A DNA stretch of 64,000 nucleotides from Biomaibacter acetigenes (GCF_003691585.1 NZ_CP033169.1:1488001-1552000), one strand, 5' to 3'; shown: positions 46,097 through 56,694, counted from the first letter of the stretch. Numbers and translations are program-made. Notes: generated by a model not told the origin, from the letters alone.

Positions 46097-47158
46097 TAAG
46101 AAGCAGTAACAAACCATTATTATTGTTTTTAGTAACTGTAGTGGTAATAACAATTTTCATTGCCATAGCCTTAAAATTTCTACTGCCATTTATTATTGGT
46201 ATATTTATAGCTTTTTTAATTGAGCCCGTAGTAAGTTTAATTGAAAAAAGTCGGGGCTGGATAGAGGGTTAATAGTAGGGGTCGTTCTGACTGCTATGTT
46301 TTGCCTTTTTGGTTATATTTTTACATTGATAATAACACGCCTTACCTTTGAGTTGAGTAAGCTGATACATACTCTTCCGAACTATTACAATTATTACAAT
46401 ATGGTTTTCAATAAAATCTCGGCATATCTCTTATATTTTTCCACCAAAATTCCCGAGGAGATTCTTGAATATATCAAGAACAATCTAAACCAGATATTAT
46501 CCACTATGACAGGCTTTTTATCAAATATTTATAGTTTTTTAATGGATAAAATTACCATGGTTCCAAACCTTTTTGTTAATATTTTTGTGTTTTTAATTTT
46601 TGTTTTTCTCTTCAGTTACTTCTTTTCAAAGGATAAAGCAAGATCATGAAATTTTTGATGAATATTTTGCCCGATACTCTACAGGAAAAAATAAAAAAGG
46701 TCCAGATTGAACTTTTTCTTTCTTTTATTAATATGATAAAAGCCCAGGTTATTCTTGTCACGATATCCACAACCATTACAATTCTGGGTTTTTACATCCT
46801 CAAGGTAGATTACGCGCTTACATTGGGTCTAATATGCGGCCTACTTGATATATTACCACTTTTTGGCCCGAGCCTCGTTTTTATACCATGGATTATATTT
46901 TCGGTAATTATGGGGAATATAAGTTTTGCCATGGGTTTATTGATACTTTATGTTATAATAATAGGAAGCAGGCAGATTTTCCAGGCCAAGATAATTGGTC
47001 AAAACCTTGGAATCGATCCATTATTGACATTAGTATCTATATATCTGGGCATAGAGATTTTTGGATTCATGGGATTATTTATCGGACCGCTGGTGGTGGT
47101 TATCATGAGGGCTTTGATACATTCGGGGATTATTCCTCCATTATGCGGAACTAAATAG
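46093..47158 (+). CDS. YtvI-like AI-2E family membrane protein, two frameshifts
   Basis: Multi-pass membrane protein of the AI-2E superfamily. The GTG at 46093 has AAAGGGTGG upstream. Shifts fall at the A6 run 46244-46249 and near 46645; with both repaired it is about 355 residues. The C-terminal signature KVDYALTLGLICGLLDILPLFGPSLVFIPW and RQIFQAKIIGQNLGIDPLLTLVSIYLGIEIFGFMGLFIGPLVVVIMRAL is closer to the sporulation membrane protein YtvI than to the other copy at 40.2 kb. dxr often lies at this position in related genomes. Confidence 0.75.
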
Positions 47159-47182
47159 CAACATATTTGGAAGGTGAAGCAT

Positions 47183-48184
47183 TTGTATACCATAATAGCA
47201 TCTGTTATAGTTTTTGGAATGCTGATTTTTTTTCATGAGTTTGGTCATTTTATCTTAGCAAAACTATCTGACATAAAAGTAAGGGAATTTAGTCTGGGGT
47301 TTGGACCGCAGTTATTTAAATGAAGCCCGGCGAAACGGAGTATTCTATAAGGGTGCTTCCCCTTGGAGGCTTCGTAAAAATGGAGGGAGAAGACACTAAA
47401 ACCGCTGACCCCAGGGCTTTTAACAACAAACCCATAATAAGCCGTCTGGGAGTGATTTTTGCAGGTCCTGCCATGAATTTTTTACTGGCTGTATTACTCA
47501 TTGCTATAATAAGCTTCTTTGCCGGTATTGCCACAACAAAGATTTCGGTCATACCTGGCGAACCTGCTGACAAAGCCGGCCTGAAAAATGGAGATGTAGT
47601 TTATTCCATAGATGGTCAAAAAGTAAGAACATGGGATGAAGTGGTGAACCTAATAAGTCAAAAGCCCGGTCAAAATGTTAGCATTGTGGTGTTAAGAGAC
47701 GGCAAAGCTATGGATTTTAACTTAAAAACAGAAATAGAACATGGTACGCAACGTGGAATCATCGGAATAAAGTCGAATGTGGTAAAATATTCTGCGACCG
47801 AGAGCATAAAGTCAGGAGTTCAGAGGACTTTCTGGATTTCCAAAATGATCCTGGTGGGGCTTTTACAAATAATTAGGGGAAAAACCAGACCCGATGTGGT
47901 AGGCCCCATAGGTATAGTGCACATGGTAGGTGAAGCCGCCAGAGTAGGTATATTCAATTATTATACCTTTCAGCCATTATAAGCATTAACCTTGGTCTGT
48001 TCAATTTATTACCAATACCTGCATTGGATGGGAGCAGGATATTTTTCCTCATAGTGGAATTTTAAGGGGAAAGCCCTTAGAACCGGAAAAAGAAGGATTT
48101 ATTCATTTTATAGGATTTACTCTGCTGATGATTCTCATGATAATAATCGCTTATAAGGATATTATGCGTTTTATCTTTTTTTAA
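47183..48184 (+). CDS. rseP: site-2 protease RseP (RasP), several frameshifts
   Basis: Intramembrane zinc metalloprotease that cleaves anti-sigma factors and remnant signal peptides. The His-Glu-x-x-His motif is in IFFHEFGHF. The first frame stops at 47322 and a one-base shift leads to RVLPLGGFVKMEGED and a PDZ domain (IPGEPADKAGLKNGDVVYSIDGQKV). Further shifts near 47960 and 48060 lead to NLGLFNLLPIPALDGSRIFF, which holds the third zinc ligand. Three missing bases give about 334 residues. The TTG at 47183 follows GGAAGGTGA. All active-site motifs are intact. Confidence 0.87.
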
Positions 48185-48197
48185 ATGGGGGAAACTT

Positions 48198-49274
48198 ATG
48201 CGAGACTTTTTTACTACTCCTTCCAGGAGAAAGACAAAAAAAGTTATATTGCGAGATGTGGCTGTGGGCGGCGATGCGCCCGTATCGGTCCAGTCCATGA
48301 CAAATACTAAGACTTATGATGTAAAGTCTACGGTAAATCAAATCCTGCATCTGGAAGAAGCAGGATGTGAAATCATAAGGGTCGCAGTACCGGATATGGA
48401 TAGTGCATTAGCCATCTCAGAAATAAAAAAACAAATTCATATTCCGCTGGTAGCGGATGTACACTTTGATTACAGGCTGGCTATTGAATCCATGAAACAG
48501 GGAGCTGATGGCCTGAGGATAAATCCCGGCAATATTGGTTCAAAAGACAGGATAAAGAAGATTGTAGATGTCGCCCTGGAAAGAAAAATACCCATAAGGA
48601 TTGGCGTAAATTCGGGTTCTCTTGAAAAAGATTTGCTTTCTAAGTATGGAAAGCCCGTGCCCGAAGCTTTAGTTGAAAGTGCCCTGCGCCATGTGGAAAT
48701 TCTTGAAGACATGAATTTTTCCGATATAGTTATTTCATTAAAATCATCCGATGTCTTGACAACGGTAAATTCTTATAAGTTACTGGCTGAAAAGGTGGAT
48801 TATCCTTTTCATCTTGGGATAACCGAGGCGGGGTCTATATTTTCCGGGACAATTAAATCATCCGTAGGACTTGGGATATTGCTTTATCTGGGAATAGGAG
48901 ATACAATAAGGGTTTCTCTGACTGGAGACCCCGTGGACGAAGTCAAAGTAGGGTATGAAATTCTCAAAAGCTTAAAATTAAAAAATAACGGAATCGACCT
49001 TATTTCGTGTCCCACCTGCGGTCGGTGCGAAATCAACCTCATTAATATCGCACGCGAAGTTGAAGAAAGATTAAAAAATATAAGAAAGCCTTTAAAGGTT
49101 GCGGTAATGGGCTGTGCCGTCAACGGGCCCGGGGAGGCCAGAGAAGCGGATATTGGTATAGCCGGTGGCAAAAAAAAAGTGGCGCTTTTTAAAAAGGGCG
49201 AGATTATTAAATCTGTACCCGAGGAAAGGGCAGTTGTAGAATTAATGGAGGAAATACGCAAACTGATCAATTAA
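48198..49274 (+). CDS. ispG: 4-hydroxy-3-methylbut-2-enyl diphosphate synthase IspG
   Basis: Penultimate enzyme of the MEP isoprenoid pathway, with a [4Fe-4S] cluster. Motifs are VAVGGDAPVSVQSMTNTKTYD, PLVADVHFDYRLAIE and GLRINPGNIGSKDRI. The cluster cysteines are in SCPTCGRCEINL and MGCAVNGPGEAREADIGIAGG. Length is 358 residues. It follows rseP closely and belongs to the same lipid-carrier gene group. The reading frame is clean from here on. Confidence 0.97.
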   Translation: MRDFFTTPSRRKTKKVILRDVAVGGDAPVSVQSMTNTKTYDVKSTVNQILHLEEAGCEIIRVAVPDMDSALAISEIKKQIHIPLVADVHFDYRLAIESMKQGADGLRINPGNIGSKDRIKKIVDVALERKIPIRIGVNSGSLEKDLLSKYGKPVPEALVESALRHVEILEDMNFSDIVISLKSSDVLTTVNSYKLLAEKVDYPFHLGITEAGSIFSGTIKSSVGLGILLYLGIGDTIRVSLTGDPVDEVKVGYEILKSLKLKNNGIDLISCPTCGRCEINLINIAREVEERLKNIRKPLKVAVMGCAVNGPGEAREADIGIAGGKKKVALFKKGEIIKSVPEERAVVELMEEIRKLIN

Positions 49275-49282
49275 TGTTCAAT

Positions 49283-49311
49283 TTGACAAAGCGAAATAAT
49301 TCTGGTAAAAT
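49283..49311 (+). promoter_or_regulatory. sigma-A promoter for proS
   Basis: TTGACA (49283-49288), 17 bases, TAAAAT (49306-49311). It sits right after ispG and before the T-box leader. Confidence 0.85.
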
Positions 49312-49324
49312 ATGCGTAAATTCT

Positions 49325-49540
49325 TGATATACCAATGGATTATGATGGAGAATAGTAAAAAGCATTTTTGATGTAAAGAGAGCAGTTCTCATGGGCTGAA
49401 AAGGCTGCCATCAAAGGCTTTTGAACCCGGCTCCAGAATCTGCAGAAATGCCGGTGGTGCCGTTATACATTAAGAGGATTTCACCAAGTAGGGTGGTACC
49501 GCGATAAACCTTCGCCCCTTCAATGCGAGGGTTTTTTAAT
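49325..49540 (+). ncRNA. T-box leader for prolyl-tRNA synthetase
   Basis: The T-box sequence AAGTAGGGTGGTACCGCG (49486-49503) is diagnostic. It is followed by the terminator AAACCTTCGC (49506-49515) pairing with GCGAGGGTTT (49525-49534) and a T-run. Upstream lies a long stem I region with GAGAGCAGTTCTC. The segment GAACCCGGC near 49422-49430 offers CCC or CCG as a proline specifier codon, consistent with the proS gene downstream. Uncharged tRNA-Pro should favour antitermination. Confidence 0.93.
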
Positions 49541-49572
49541 ATTAATATTATTATTTTGAAAGGAGCAATGTT

Positions 49573-51009
49573 ATGGAAAATGAATATGTAAAAGAGATTA
49601 CATCAAAGTCTCAAGATTTCTCCCAGTGGTATGTGGATGTAATATTGAAAGCGGAACTTGCCGACTATTCTCCGGTAAGAGGTTGTATGGTTATAAGACC
49701 TTATGGTTATGCTGTATGGGAAAATATGCAAAAGCTTCTGGACGCGCGGTTTAAATCAACGGGCCACAAAAACGCGTATTTCCCTCTATTTATTCCCGAA
49801 TCGCTCCTTAAAAAAGAAGCCGAGCATGTGGAAGGGTTTGCGCCTGAGGTAGCATGGGTCACCCATGGGGGCCAGGAAGAACTGGCCGAGCGCATTGCCG
49901 TAAGGCCTACATCTGAGACCATAATTTGCAGCATGTATTCAAAATGGATTAAATCCTGGAGGGATCTGCCTGTCCTCATTAATCAGTGGTGTAATGTGGT
50001 GCGCTGGGAAAAAAGCACCAGGCCTTTTTTAAGGACTGCTGAATTTCTGTGGCAGGAAGGCCATACTGCACACAGGACCGAAGAAGATGCGGAAGAGGAA
50101 ACTCTTAAAATGTTGGAAATATACAGGGATTTTGTGGAAACTGATCTGGCTCTGCCTGTTATAAAAGGAAGAAAATCCGAGAATGAAAAATTTGCCGGGG
50201 CTTTAAGAACATATACTATCGAAGCTATGATGAGTGACGGAAAGGCTTTGCAGGCAGGTACATCTCACAATTTGGGCCAGCATTTTTCAAAGGTGTTTGA
50301 CATAACATTTCTGGACCAGGATGGTCAGTTGAAAAATGTATGGCAGACATCCTGGGGAGTTTCTACCCGTTTGATTGGCGCCATCATTATGACCCATGGG
50401 GATGACAGGGGCCTTAAGCTTCCGCCAAAGATCGCTCCTGTACAGGTAATCATTGTACCAATATCAAGCCAGAAGAAAGATATGGTATTGAACAAAGCCG
50501 CTGAGATTTTTGCACGGTTGAAGCAGGATTTCAGACTGGAAATGGATGACAGAGATGAATATACACCGGGCTGGAAATTTAACGAATGGGAAATGAAAGG
50601 GGTCCCCGTGCGCCTTGAGGTGGGTCCCAAGGATATAGAGAAACACCAGGTCATTCTGGTAAGAAGGGACACAGGGGAAAAAATAAGTGTTGATGAGTCG
50701 GAAATAAATTCTAAATTAAAATCCCTGCTTGACGAAATTCAGGTCAACATGTTCCGACAGGCAAAACGGTTCATGGATGAAAATACCAGAGAAATAGAGG
50801 ACTTTGAAGAGTTTAAGAAGGTAATAGAGGAAAAAAGAGGCTTTATCAAAACTCACTGGTGTGAAAATGGGGACTGTGAAAAGTTTATTAAAGAACAGAC
50901 CGGGGCGACCCTGCGGTGTATACCCTTTGAACAGGATGCTGGTCCCGGCAGATGCATAGTTTGCGGCAAAGAGGCAAATAAAGTTGTTTATTTTGCGAAA
51001 TCCTATTAG
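49573..51009 (+). CDS. proS: prolyl-tRNA synthetase, archaeal/eukaryotic type
   Basis: Class II synthetase that charges tRNA-Pro. Motif 2 is in CNVVRWEKSTRPFLRTAEFLWQEGHTAH and motif 3 in SWGVSTRLIGAIIMTHGDDRGLKLPP. At 478 residues it lacks the ~180-residue inserted editing domain of the usual bacterial enzyme. Instead it has the C-terminal zinc-type domain (THWCENGDCEKF, RCIVCGKEA) and ends in Tyr, features of the archaeal/eukaryotic form also seen in some Clostridia. Expression is under the T-box leader. Confidence 0.96.
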   Translation: MENEYVKEITSKSQDFSQWYVDVILKAELADYSPVRGCMVIRPYGYAVWENMQKLLDARFKSTGHKNAYFPLFIPESLLKKEAEHVEGFAPEVAWVTHGGQEELAERIAVRPTSETIICSMYSKWIKSWRDLPVLINQWCNVVRWEKSTRPFLRTAEFLWQEGHTAHRTEEDAEEETLKMLEIYRDFVETDLALPVIKGRKSENEKFAGALRTYTIEAMMSDGKALQAGTSHNLGQHFSKVFDITFLDQDGQLKNVWQTSWGVSTRLIGAIIMTHGDDRGLKLPPKIAPVQVIIVPISSQKKDMVLNKAAEIFARLKQDFRLEMDDRDEYTPGWKFNEWEMKGVPVRLEVGPKDIEKHQVILVRRDTGEKISVDESEINSKLKSLLDEIQVNMFRQAKRFMDENTREIEDFEEFKKVIEEKRGFIKTHWCENGDCEKFIKEQTGATLRCIPFEQDAGPGRCIVCGKEANKVVYFAKSY

Positions 51010-51024
51010 AATGGGGTTGGATTT

Positions 51025-51669
51025 ATGTCGGTGGCCGCCATTATCCCGGCTTATAATGAGGGTAAAACTATCGGTAATGTATTAAAAGTTTTAATGGCAA
51101 TGAAAGACCTTGATGAAGTGATTGTGGTCAATGACGGATCCGGCGATAATACTGCAACGGTTGCAAGAAACTACAATGCCAGGGTTGTCGACCTTCCCAA
51201 GAACAGTGGAAAGAGCATCGCGGTACTTACAGGTGTGAAAAACACCCAGGCTGAAATTATACTGATGCTGGATGCCGATCTGGTTGGTTTAAAAGAATTA
51301 CATGTTCGGGAACTGCTACAACCGGTTTATTCCGGGGAAGCGGCCATGACCATCGGCATATTTAAAAATGGCAGGGGAGCTACTGACCTGGCGCAAAGGA
51401 TAGCTCCCTTCCTTTCCGGCCAGAGGGCTTTAAAAAGGGATGTTTTTGATAAGCTTGAAAAATATTCAGTGAAGGATTATGGACTTGAAATAGCTCTTAC
51501 TTTAATGGCTGAGAGGGAAAATATAAGGGTCCGGGAAGTGGAGTTGAGAAATTTAACCCATGTGATGAAAGAAGAAAAAAGGGGCCTTTTGGCAGGGTTC
51601 CTGTCACGTATAAAAATGTACTGGGATATTATATATTGTGTTATAAAATTCAGGCTTGAGGTGTTCTAA
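51025..51669 (+). CDS. GT2 family glycosyltransferase
   Basis: A 214-residue GT-A fold enzyme. The nucleotide-sugar region is VAAIIPAYNEGKTIGNVLKVL with VIVVNDGSGDNT, and the metal-binding Asp-x-Asp is in LMLDADLVGL. A weakly hydrophobic C-terminus (MYWDIIYCVIKFRLEVF) may touch the membrane. Donor and acceptor cannot be read from the sequence. Lies between proS and an mgtC-like gene, whose start is two bases past its stop. Confidence 0.82.
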   Translation: MSVAAIIPAYNEGKTIGNVLKVLMAMKDLDEVIVVNDGSGDNTATVARNYNARVVDLPKNSGKSIAVLTGVKNTQAEIILMLDADLVGLKELHVRELLQPVYSGEAAMTIGIFKNGRGATDLAQRIAPFLSGQRALKRDVFDKLEKYSVKDYGLEIALTLMAERENIRVREVELRNLTHVMKEEKRGLLAGFLSRIKMYWDIIYCVIKFRLEVF

Positions 51670-51670
51670 A

Positions 51671-52339
51671 ATGTCCTTGGGTCAAGTGGAATTGGCTGCA
51701 AGGCTCCTCCTTTCCATTATTTTCGGAGGAATTATAGGAATAGAAAGGGAAAGTGTCAACAGACCGGCAGGTTTCAGGACCCATATACTGGTGTGTGTGG
51801 GGTCTACTTTAACCATGCTGGTTTCCCTGTATATTTTTGAACAATTTAATTCCCGCACCTCTGTAGACCCTGCCCGCATAGCAGCCCAGGTTATAAGCGG
51901 TATAGGCTTTTTGGGTGCCGGTACCATCATCAGGGAGGGCGCTACGGTAAGAGGCTTGACTACAGCAGCTAGCTTGTGGACCGTGGCGGCTATAGGACTC
52001 GCTATAGGCAGTGGGTTTTATCTGGCGGCAGTCCTTGCCACCGTATTGACTTTTATAACATTGATTTCCTTTTCAAGGATAGAAAACTATATTATTCAAA
52101 CGAGGTATTTACAGCGTATTTCCATTATTATTGATGATAAACCGGGCCAAATTGGCAAAATAGGGTCCATACTTGGAGAAATCAATGTCAACATTAGAAA
52201 TATAAAGATGGTGAGTATGGATAATGATAAGTTGCTTGTTACGCTTATGGTTAGAGTGCCGTCCGGTTTAAAAGTAAATGATATAGTTTCAAGGCTACTG
52301 CAAATTGATGGAATATATGATATAGAAAATGAACCTTGA
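51671..52339 (+). CDS. MgtC/SapB family membrane protein with C-terminal ACT-like domain
   Basis: A 222-residue protein. The MgtC core has four to five membrane helices with GGIIGIERESVNRPAGFRTHILVCVGSTLTMLVS and IGFLGAGTIIREGATVRGLTTAASLWTVAAIGLAIGSG. Residues ~145-222 (RISIIIDDKPGQIGKIGSILGEINVNIRNIKM) form an ACT-type regulatory domain. MgtC proteins are linked to magnesium homeostasis and ATP-synthase control, but the ligand here is unknown. The ATG at 51671 follows GAGGTG by seven bases. Confidence 0.88.
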   Translation: MSLGQVELAARLLLSIIFGGIIGIERESVNRPAGFRTHILVCVGSTLTMLVSLYIFEQFNSRTSVDPARIAAQVISGIGFLGAGTIIREGATVRGLTTAASLWTVAAIGLAIGSGFYLAAVLATVLTFITLISFSRIENYIIQTRYLQRISIIIDDKPGQIGKIGSILGEINVNIRNIKMVSMDNDKLLVTLMVRVPSGLKVNDIVSRLLQIDGIYDIENEP

Positions 52340-52357
52340 TCTTGATGAGGGACCGAT

Positions 52358-55300
52358 ATGATAAATCTTAAACAAATACTGGAGAAGGAAGATTTGATTG
52401 ATTTTGACAAAAGTGAGCTTCAAGCCATATCGAAGGTTTCGGTGAAAAAAGTATTGGTAGATCTTGAAAAACGTAAATTAGAAATTTATTTTAAGTCAGA
52501 AAATGAAATAGCCGGATATTTATATGATAAAATAAAAAGCCGTCTATATCAAAAAATACCCGGGTGTAAACATATAAATGTAATTAGCGATGACAGCATA
52601 CATAATAACGTTGATGCAGAGGAAATAATAAAAAACAACTGGCAAAGCATTTTAGAGCATGTTTTTTCCCATGCACCTTCCGCACGCATCTGGCTTTTGA
52701 ATGCTTCCATGGATATACAAAAAAATCACCTTGTTATCTATGTTGACAAAAGCGGCATGGAATTTCTGGAAAGAAAAAAATGTAACTTAATCATTGAAAA
52801 ATTTTTAAGATCGAAAGATATACAGGTAAAGGTAACTTTTGTACAAAAAACTGACGAGGAAGAGGAATATGACATTTATGAAGAGGATAGAGAAATAGTC
52901 GAAACCCTGCTGAGTCAGAATATTAACAGCAGTTCCGAGAAATCCAACCATGAAAGTGACTCCGGAATTTTGCTCGGCAAAACAATATCAGGGGAACCGG
53001 TTCCTATCAGGGATGCTTTCATGGAAACTCAGGATATTACGGTACAGGGGGAAATATTCGGAGTCGAGAAGCGGGAGCTAAAAAATAAGACCATCATGGT
53101 TACATTTGCACTGACGGATTATACGGGGTCCTTACCAGTTAAGATTTTTTTGTCAGGTGAAAAGAAAGTCATTGAGGACAAAATCAAGGAAGGACTCTGG
53201 GTAAAGGTAAGGGGGAAAATAGAAAGTAACAAGTATTCTCAGGAATATGAACTGATGCCTTATGATATAAATGAGGCTCAGAAGCCTGTAAGACAGGATC
53301 CGTCTCCGGAAAAGCGGGTAGAACTGCATTTGCATACTCGTTACAGTGCCATGGATGCGATATGTTCTCCAAAACAGGTCATTAAACTGGTAAAAAGTTG
53401 GGGCCATAAGGCAGTGGCTTTTACCGACCATGGTGTAATCCAGTCTTATCCGGAAATTTATGAATTTGCCCATGGATCAGGTATTAAACCTATATACGGC
53501 GTTGAAGCCTATGTCTTCGATGACGAGTTCCCGGTAATGGTAAATCCACCGGACAGTGAGTTGCAGGATGTCACTTTCGTGGTTGCAGACATTGAAACCA
53601 CCGGGCTTTCTTTGGAGAACGATGAAATTATAGAAGTAGGCGCTGTTAAATTAAAAAATGGCAGTATCATCGATAGATTTGCATCCTTTGTTAAACCTTC
53701 AAAGGCGCTTCCTGCAAATATTATCAATCTCACGGGCATAACCAACGAAATGGTAAGTTCTGCACCGCCTTTAAAAGAGGTTTTATCCGGTTTTATCAAT
53801 TTCCTGGGTGATGGTATTTTTGTGGCCCATAATGCTCGGTTTGACTCAGGTTTCATCAGAAGAGACTGCGAAAAGCTAGGGCTCCCTTTTGACAATAAAG
53901 TTCTCGATACACTGCCTCTCTGTCAGATTATATACACAGACTTAAAAAACCATCGTCTGGACACGGTGGCGAAAAAATTGGATATAAAAATGGGAAATCA
54001 TCACCGGGCTGTAGACGATGCCAATACCGCTGCTTTAATACTTAAGGAAGCGCTGGCCCATCTTGAAAAGACAGGGATTAAAAATCTTTCGCACATAAAC
54101 CATATCTACCATTCCAGTAATGGCGCTGTTCATTTAAACTCTTACCATGCCACTATTCTTGTAAAAAACATGGTGGGCTTGAGAAATCTTACGAGCTTGT
54201 ATCCAGGTCCCATCTGGATTATTTTTACAGGCATCCCAGAATACCGAAATCCTTATTGAAATCCTTCAGAGAAGGGCTTATTCTGGGGACAGGGTGTCAG
54301 GCAGGGGAACTTTACCAGAGTTTACTGCACTTTTCCAGCCCGGAATATATAAAAAGAATTGTTGAGTTTTATGATTTTCTTGAAATCCAGCCCCTGCAAA
54401 ACAATGCTTTTTTGGTACAAAACGGGATGGTCAGCGGCAAGGAAGCGCTTGAAAAATTAAACCTTCAAATTTATAAACTGGGGAAAAAGTTTAACAAACC
54501 GGTGGCACTTACCGGGGATGTACATTTTTTGAATCCGGAGGATGAAATATACAGAAAGGTCCTGCTAAAATCCCAGGGCTATGAAGATGCCGATAAAGAT
54601 TCTTGTCTTTATCTTAAAACAACAGAGGATATGCTGAAGGAATGCGAGTATCTGGGCAAAGAAGCCGCTTTTGAGGTAGTAGTGGCAAATACTAATAAAA
54701 TAGCCGATGAAATTGAAGATGACATTAAACCAGTACCGGACGAATTATACCCTCCTAAAATCGAGGGAGCCGAACAGGAAATAATTAATATGACTTATAA
54801 ACGGGCTAAAGAACTGTACGGAGACAACCTTCCCGATATAGTGCAAAAGCGGATCGAAAGGGAACTTAATTCCATTGTAAATCACGGTTATTCCGTAATA
54901 TATTTGATTGCACATAAACTTGTAAAAAAATCCATGGAAGACGGCTATCTGGTGGGGTCCAGGGGATCGGTAGGCTCATCGCTGGTAGCCACCATGTGCG
55001 GAATAACCGAGGTCAATCCGCTACCGCCCCATTATTTATGCCCGGAATGTAAAAATGCTATTTTCATACAGGAAAATGAGGGAATAGTGGGCCCAGATCT
55101 CCCTGATAAATCATGTCCTGTGTGTGGTAAGCCCATGAAAAAAGAGGGGTTCAACATACCTTTTGAGGTGTTCATGGGATTCGAAGGAGATAAAGTTCCG
55201 GATATAGATCTTAATTTTTCGGGAGAATACCAGGCCAAAGCCCATAAATTCACCGAAGAATTGTTTGGAAGGCACCACGTTTTCAGGGCAGGAACAATAT

Positions 55301-56622
55301 CCACCATAGCGGAAAAAACAGCCTTCGGTTTTGTGAAATCTTATCTGGAAGAAAAGAGAATAAATGCTCCGGCATGTGAAATAAAACGGCTGGCTTCAGG
55401 CATTACTGGTGTCAAGAGGACCACAGGCCAGCATCCCGGGGGGTTGATGGTAGTTCCGCGGGATATGGAGATATATGATTTCTCCCCGGTTCAATACCCT
55501 GCTGATGACAAGGAATCCGGGGTCATTACAACCCATTTTGATTATCACTCTATCAGCAGCAGGCTGTTAAAACTTGACCTGCTTGGTCATGACGATCCAA
55601 CCGTAATAAAGATGCTGGAAGAGGAAACTGGTATTGACGCCAGGAAGATACCCCTTGATGACAGGGACACAATGGAAATATTTTCATCATTAAAATCCCT
55701 CAAGCTGGAGCCCGAATCCGTGGGCACCACCGTGGGCACCATTGGAGTTCCAGAGTTCGGGACCAGGTTTGTAAGGCAGATGCTGGAGGATACAAGGCCT
55801 TCCACCTTCGCTGAGTTGGTAAGGATTAGCGGCCTTTCCCACGGTACCGATGTGTGGCTCAACAATGCCCAGGACTTGATAAAAAGCAAAACTGCAACGC
55901 TCAAGGATGTTATAGCGACTCGAGACGACATCATGATTTATCTTTTAAATCAGGGTATCGAGCCTAAGATAGCTTTTACTATTATGGAAAATGTGCGAAA
56001 GGGCAAGGGGTTAAAAACAGAGTTTGAAGAGATTCTGGCAAAGAATAAAAATATAGCCCCATGGTTTGTGGAATCATGCAAAAGGATAAAATATCTCTTT
56101 CCAAAAGCCCATGCTGTGGCTTATGTTATCATGGCTTTCAGAATCGCTTACTTTAAAGTGCATTATCCCGAAGCCTTTTATGCCACATATTTTACGGTGA
56201 GAGCCGATGATTTTGATGCTGAGCTTATACTGCAGGGGCCCAAAAAGATAAGAGAAACCATTTCAGAAATTGAAAAAAAGGAGAAAGATGCGAGCGCCAA
56301 GGAAAAAAATCTGCTCACCATTCTCGAAGTGGCAAATGAGATGTACATGAGGGGAATCCAGTTCGTACCAATTGACCTATATAAATCCGATGTAAAAAGG
56401 TTTAAAATAACAGACAACGGTATCCTGCCGCCTTTAACAGCTTTACAGGGTTTAGGGCTTACGGCAGCCCAGAGCATAGCAGAGGAGCGGGCAAAGGGCA
56501 GGTTTACTTCCATTGAGGACCTTCGTCAAAGAGCCAGGATAACCAAAAACGTAATCCAGATTTTAAAACAGAACGGTATTATCTCCAATCTTCAGGAAAC
56601 CAACCAGTTATGCCTTTTTTAA
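52358..56622 (+). CDS. polC: DNA polymerase III alpha subunit, Gram-positive type PolC, one frameshift
   Basis: Main replicative polymerase of Firmicutes with built-in proofreading. Domains in order are an N-terminal region, an OB-fold (DITVQGEIFGVEKRELKNKTIMVTFAL), the PHP half (VELHLHTRYSAMDAICSPKQ, AFTDHGVIQ) and the DnaQ-type 3'-5' exonuclease (VVADIETTGLSLENDEIIEVG; HNARFDSGF). The second PHP half, palm (GSRGSVGSSLVATMCG; PDIDLNFSGEYQAKAH), fingers and a zinc motif follow. A one-base deletion near 54189 breaks the frame; restoring a T (LYELVSRSHLDYFYRHPRIPKS) gives about 1421 residues, the normal size. Only the break is odd. Confidence 0.95.
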
Positions 56623-56636
56623 AATGCCTTTTTTAA
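56610..56636 (+). repeat. 13-base direct repeat at the polC 3' end
   Basis: ATGCCTTTTTTAA occurs at 56610-56622, covering the polC stop, and again at 56624-56636. It looks like a small tandem duplication. No function is apparent. Confidence 0.7.
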
Positions 56637-56638
56637 TG

Positions 56639-56667
56639 TTGCATTACAGGTTTTACTATGCTATAAT
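56639..56667 (+). promoter_or_regulatory. sigma-A promoter for the rimP-nusA operon
   Basis: TTGCAT (56639-56644), 17 bases, TATAAT (56662-56667). It is the only promoter-like site in the polC-rimP gap and leaves a leader of about 90 bases. Confidence 0.8.
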
Positions 56668-56694
56668 TTATAAAGCAATAGTAGGACATCGTAT

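Noticed and set aside
44528-48184. A cluster of true pseudogenes or an insertion scar
   Set aside because: No transposase, inverted repeat or foreign segment is visible, and conserved motifs continue across every shift, so sequence error fits better.
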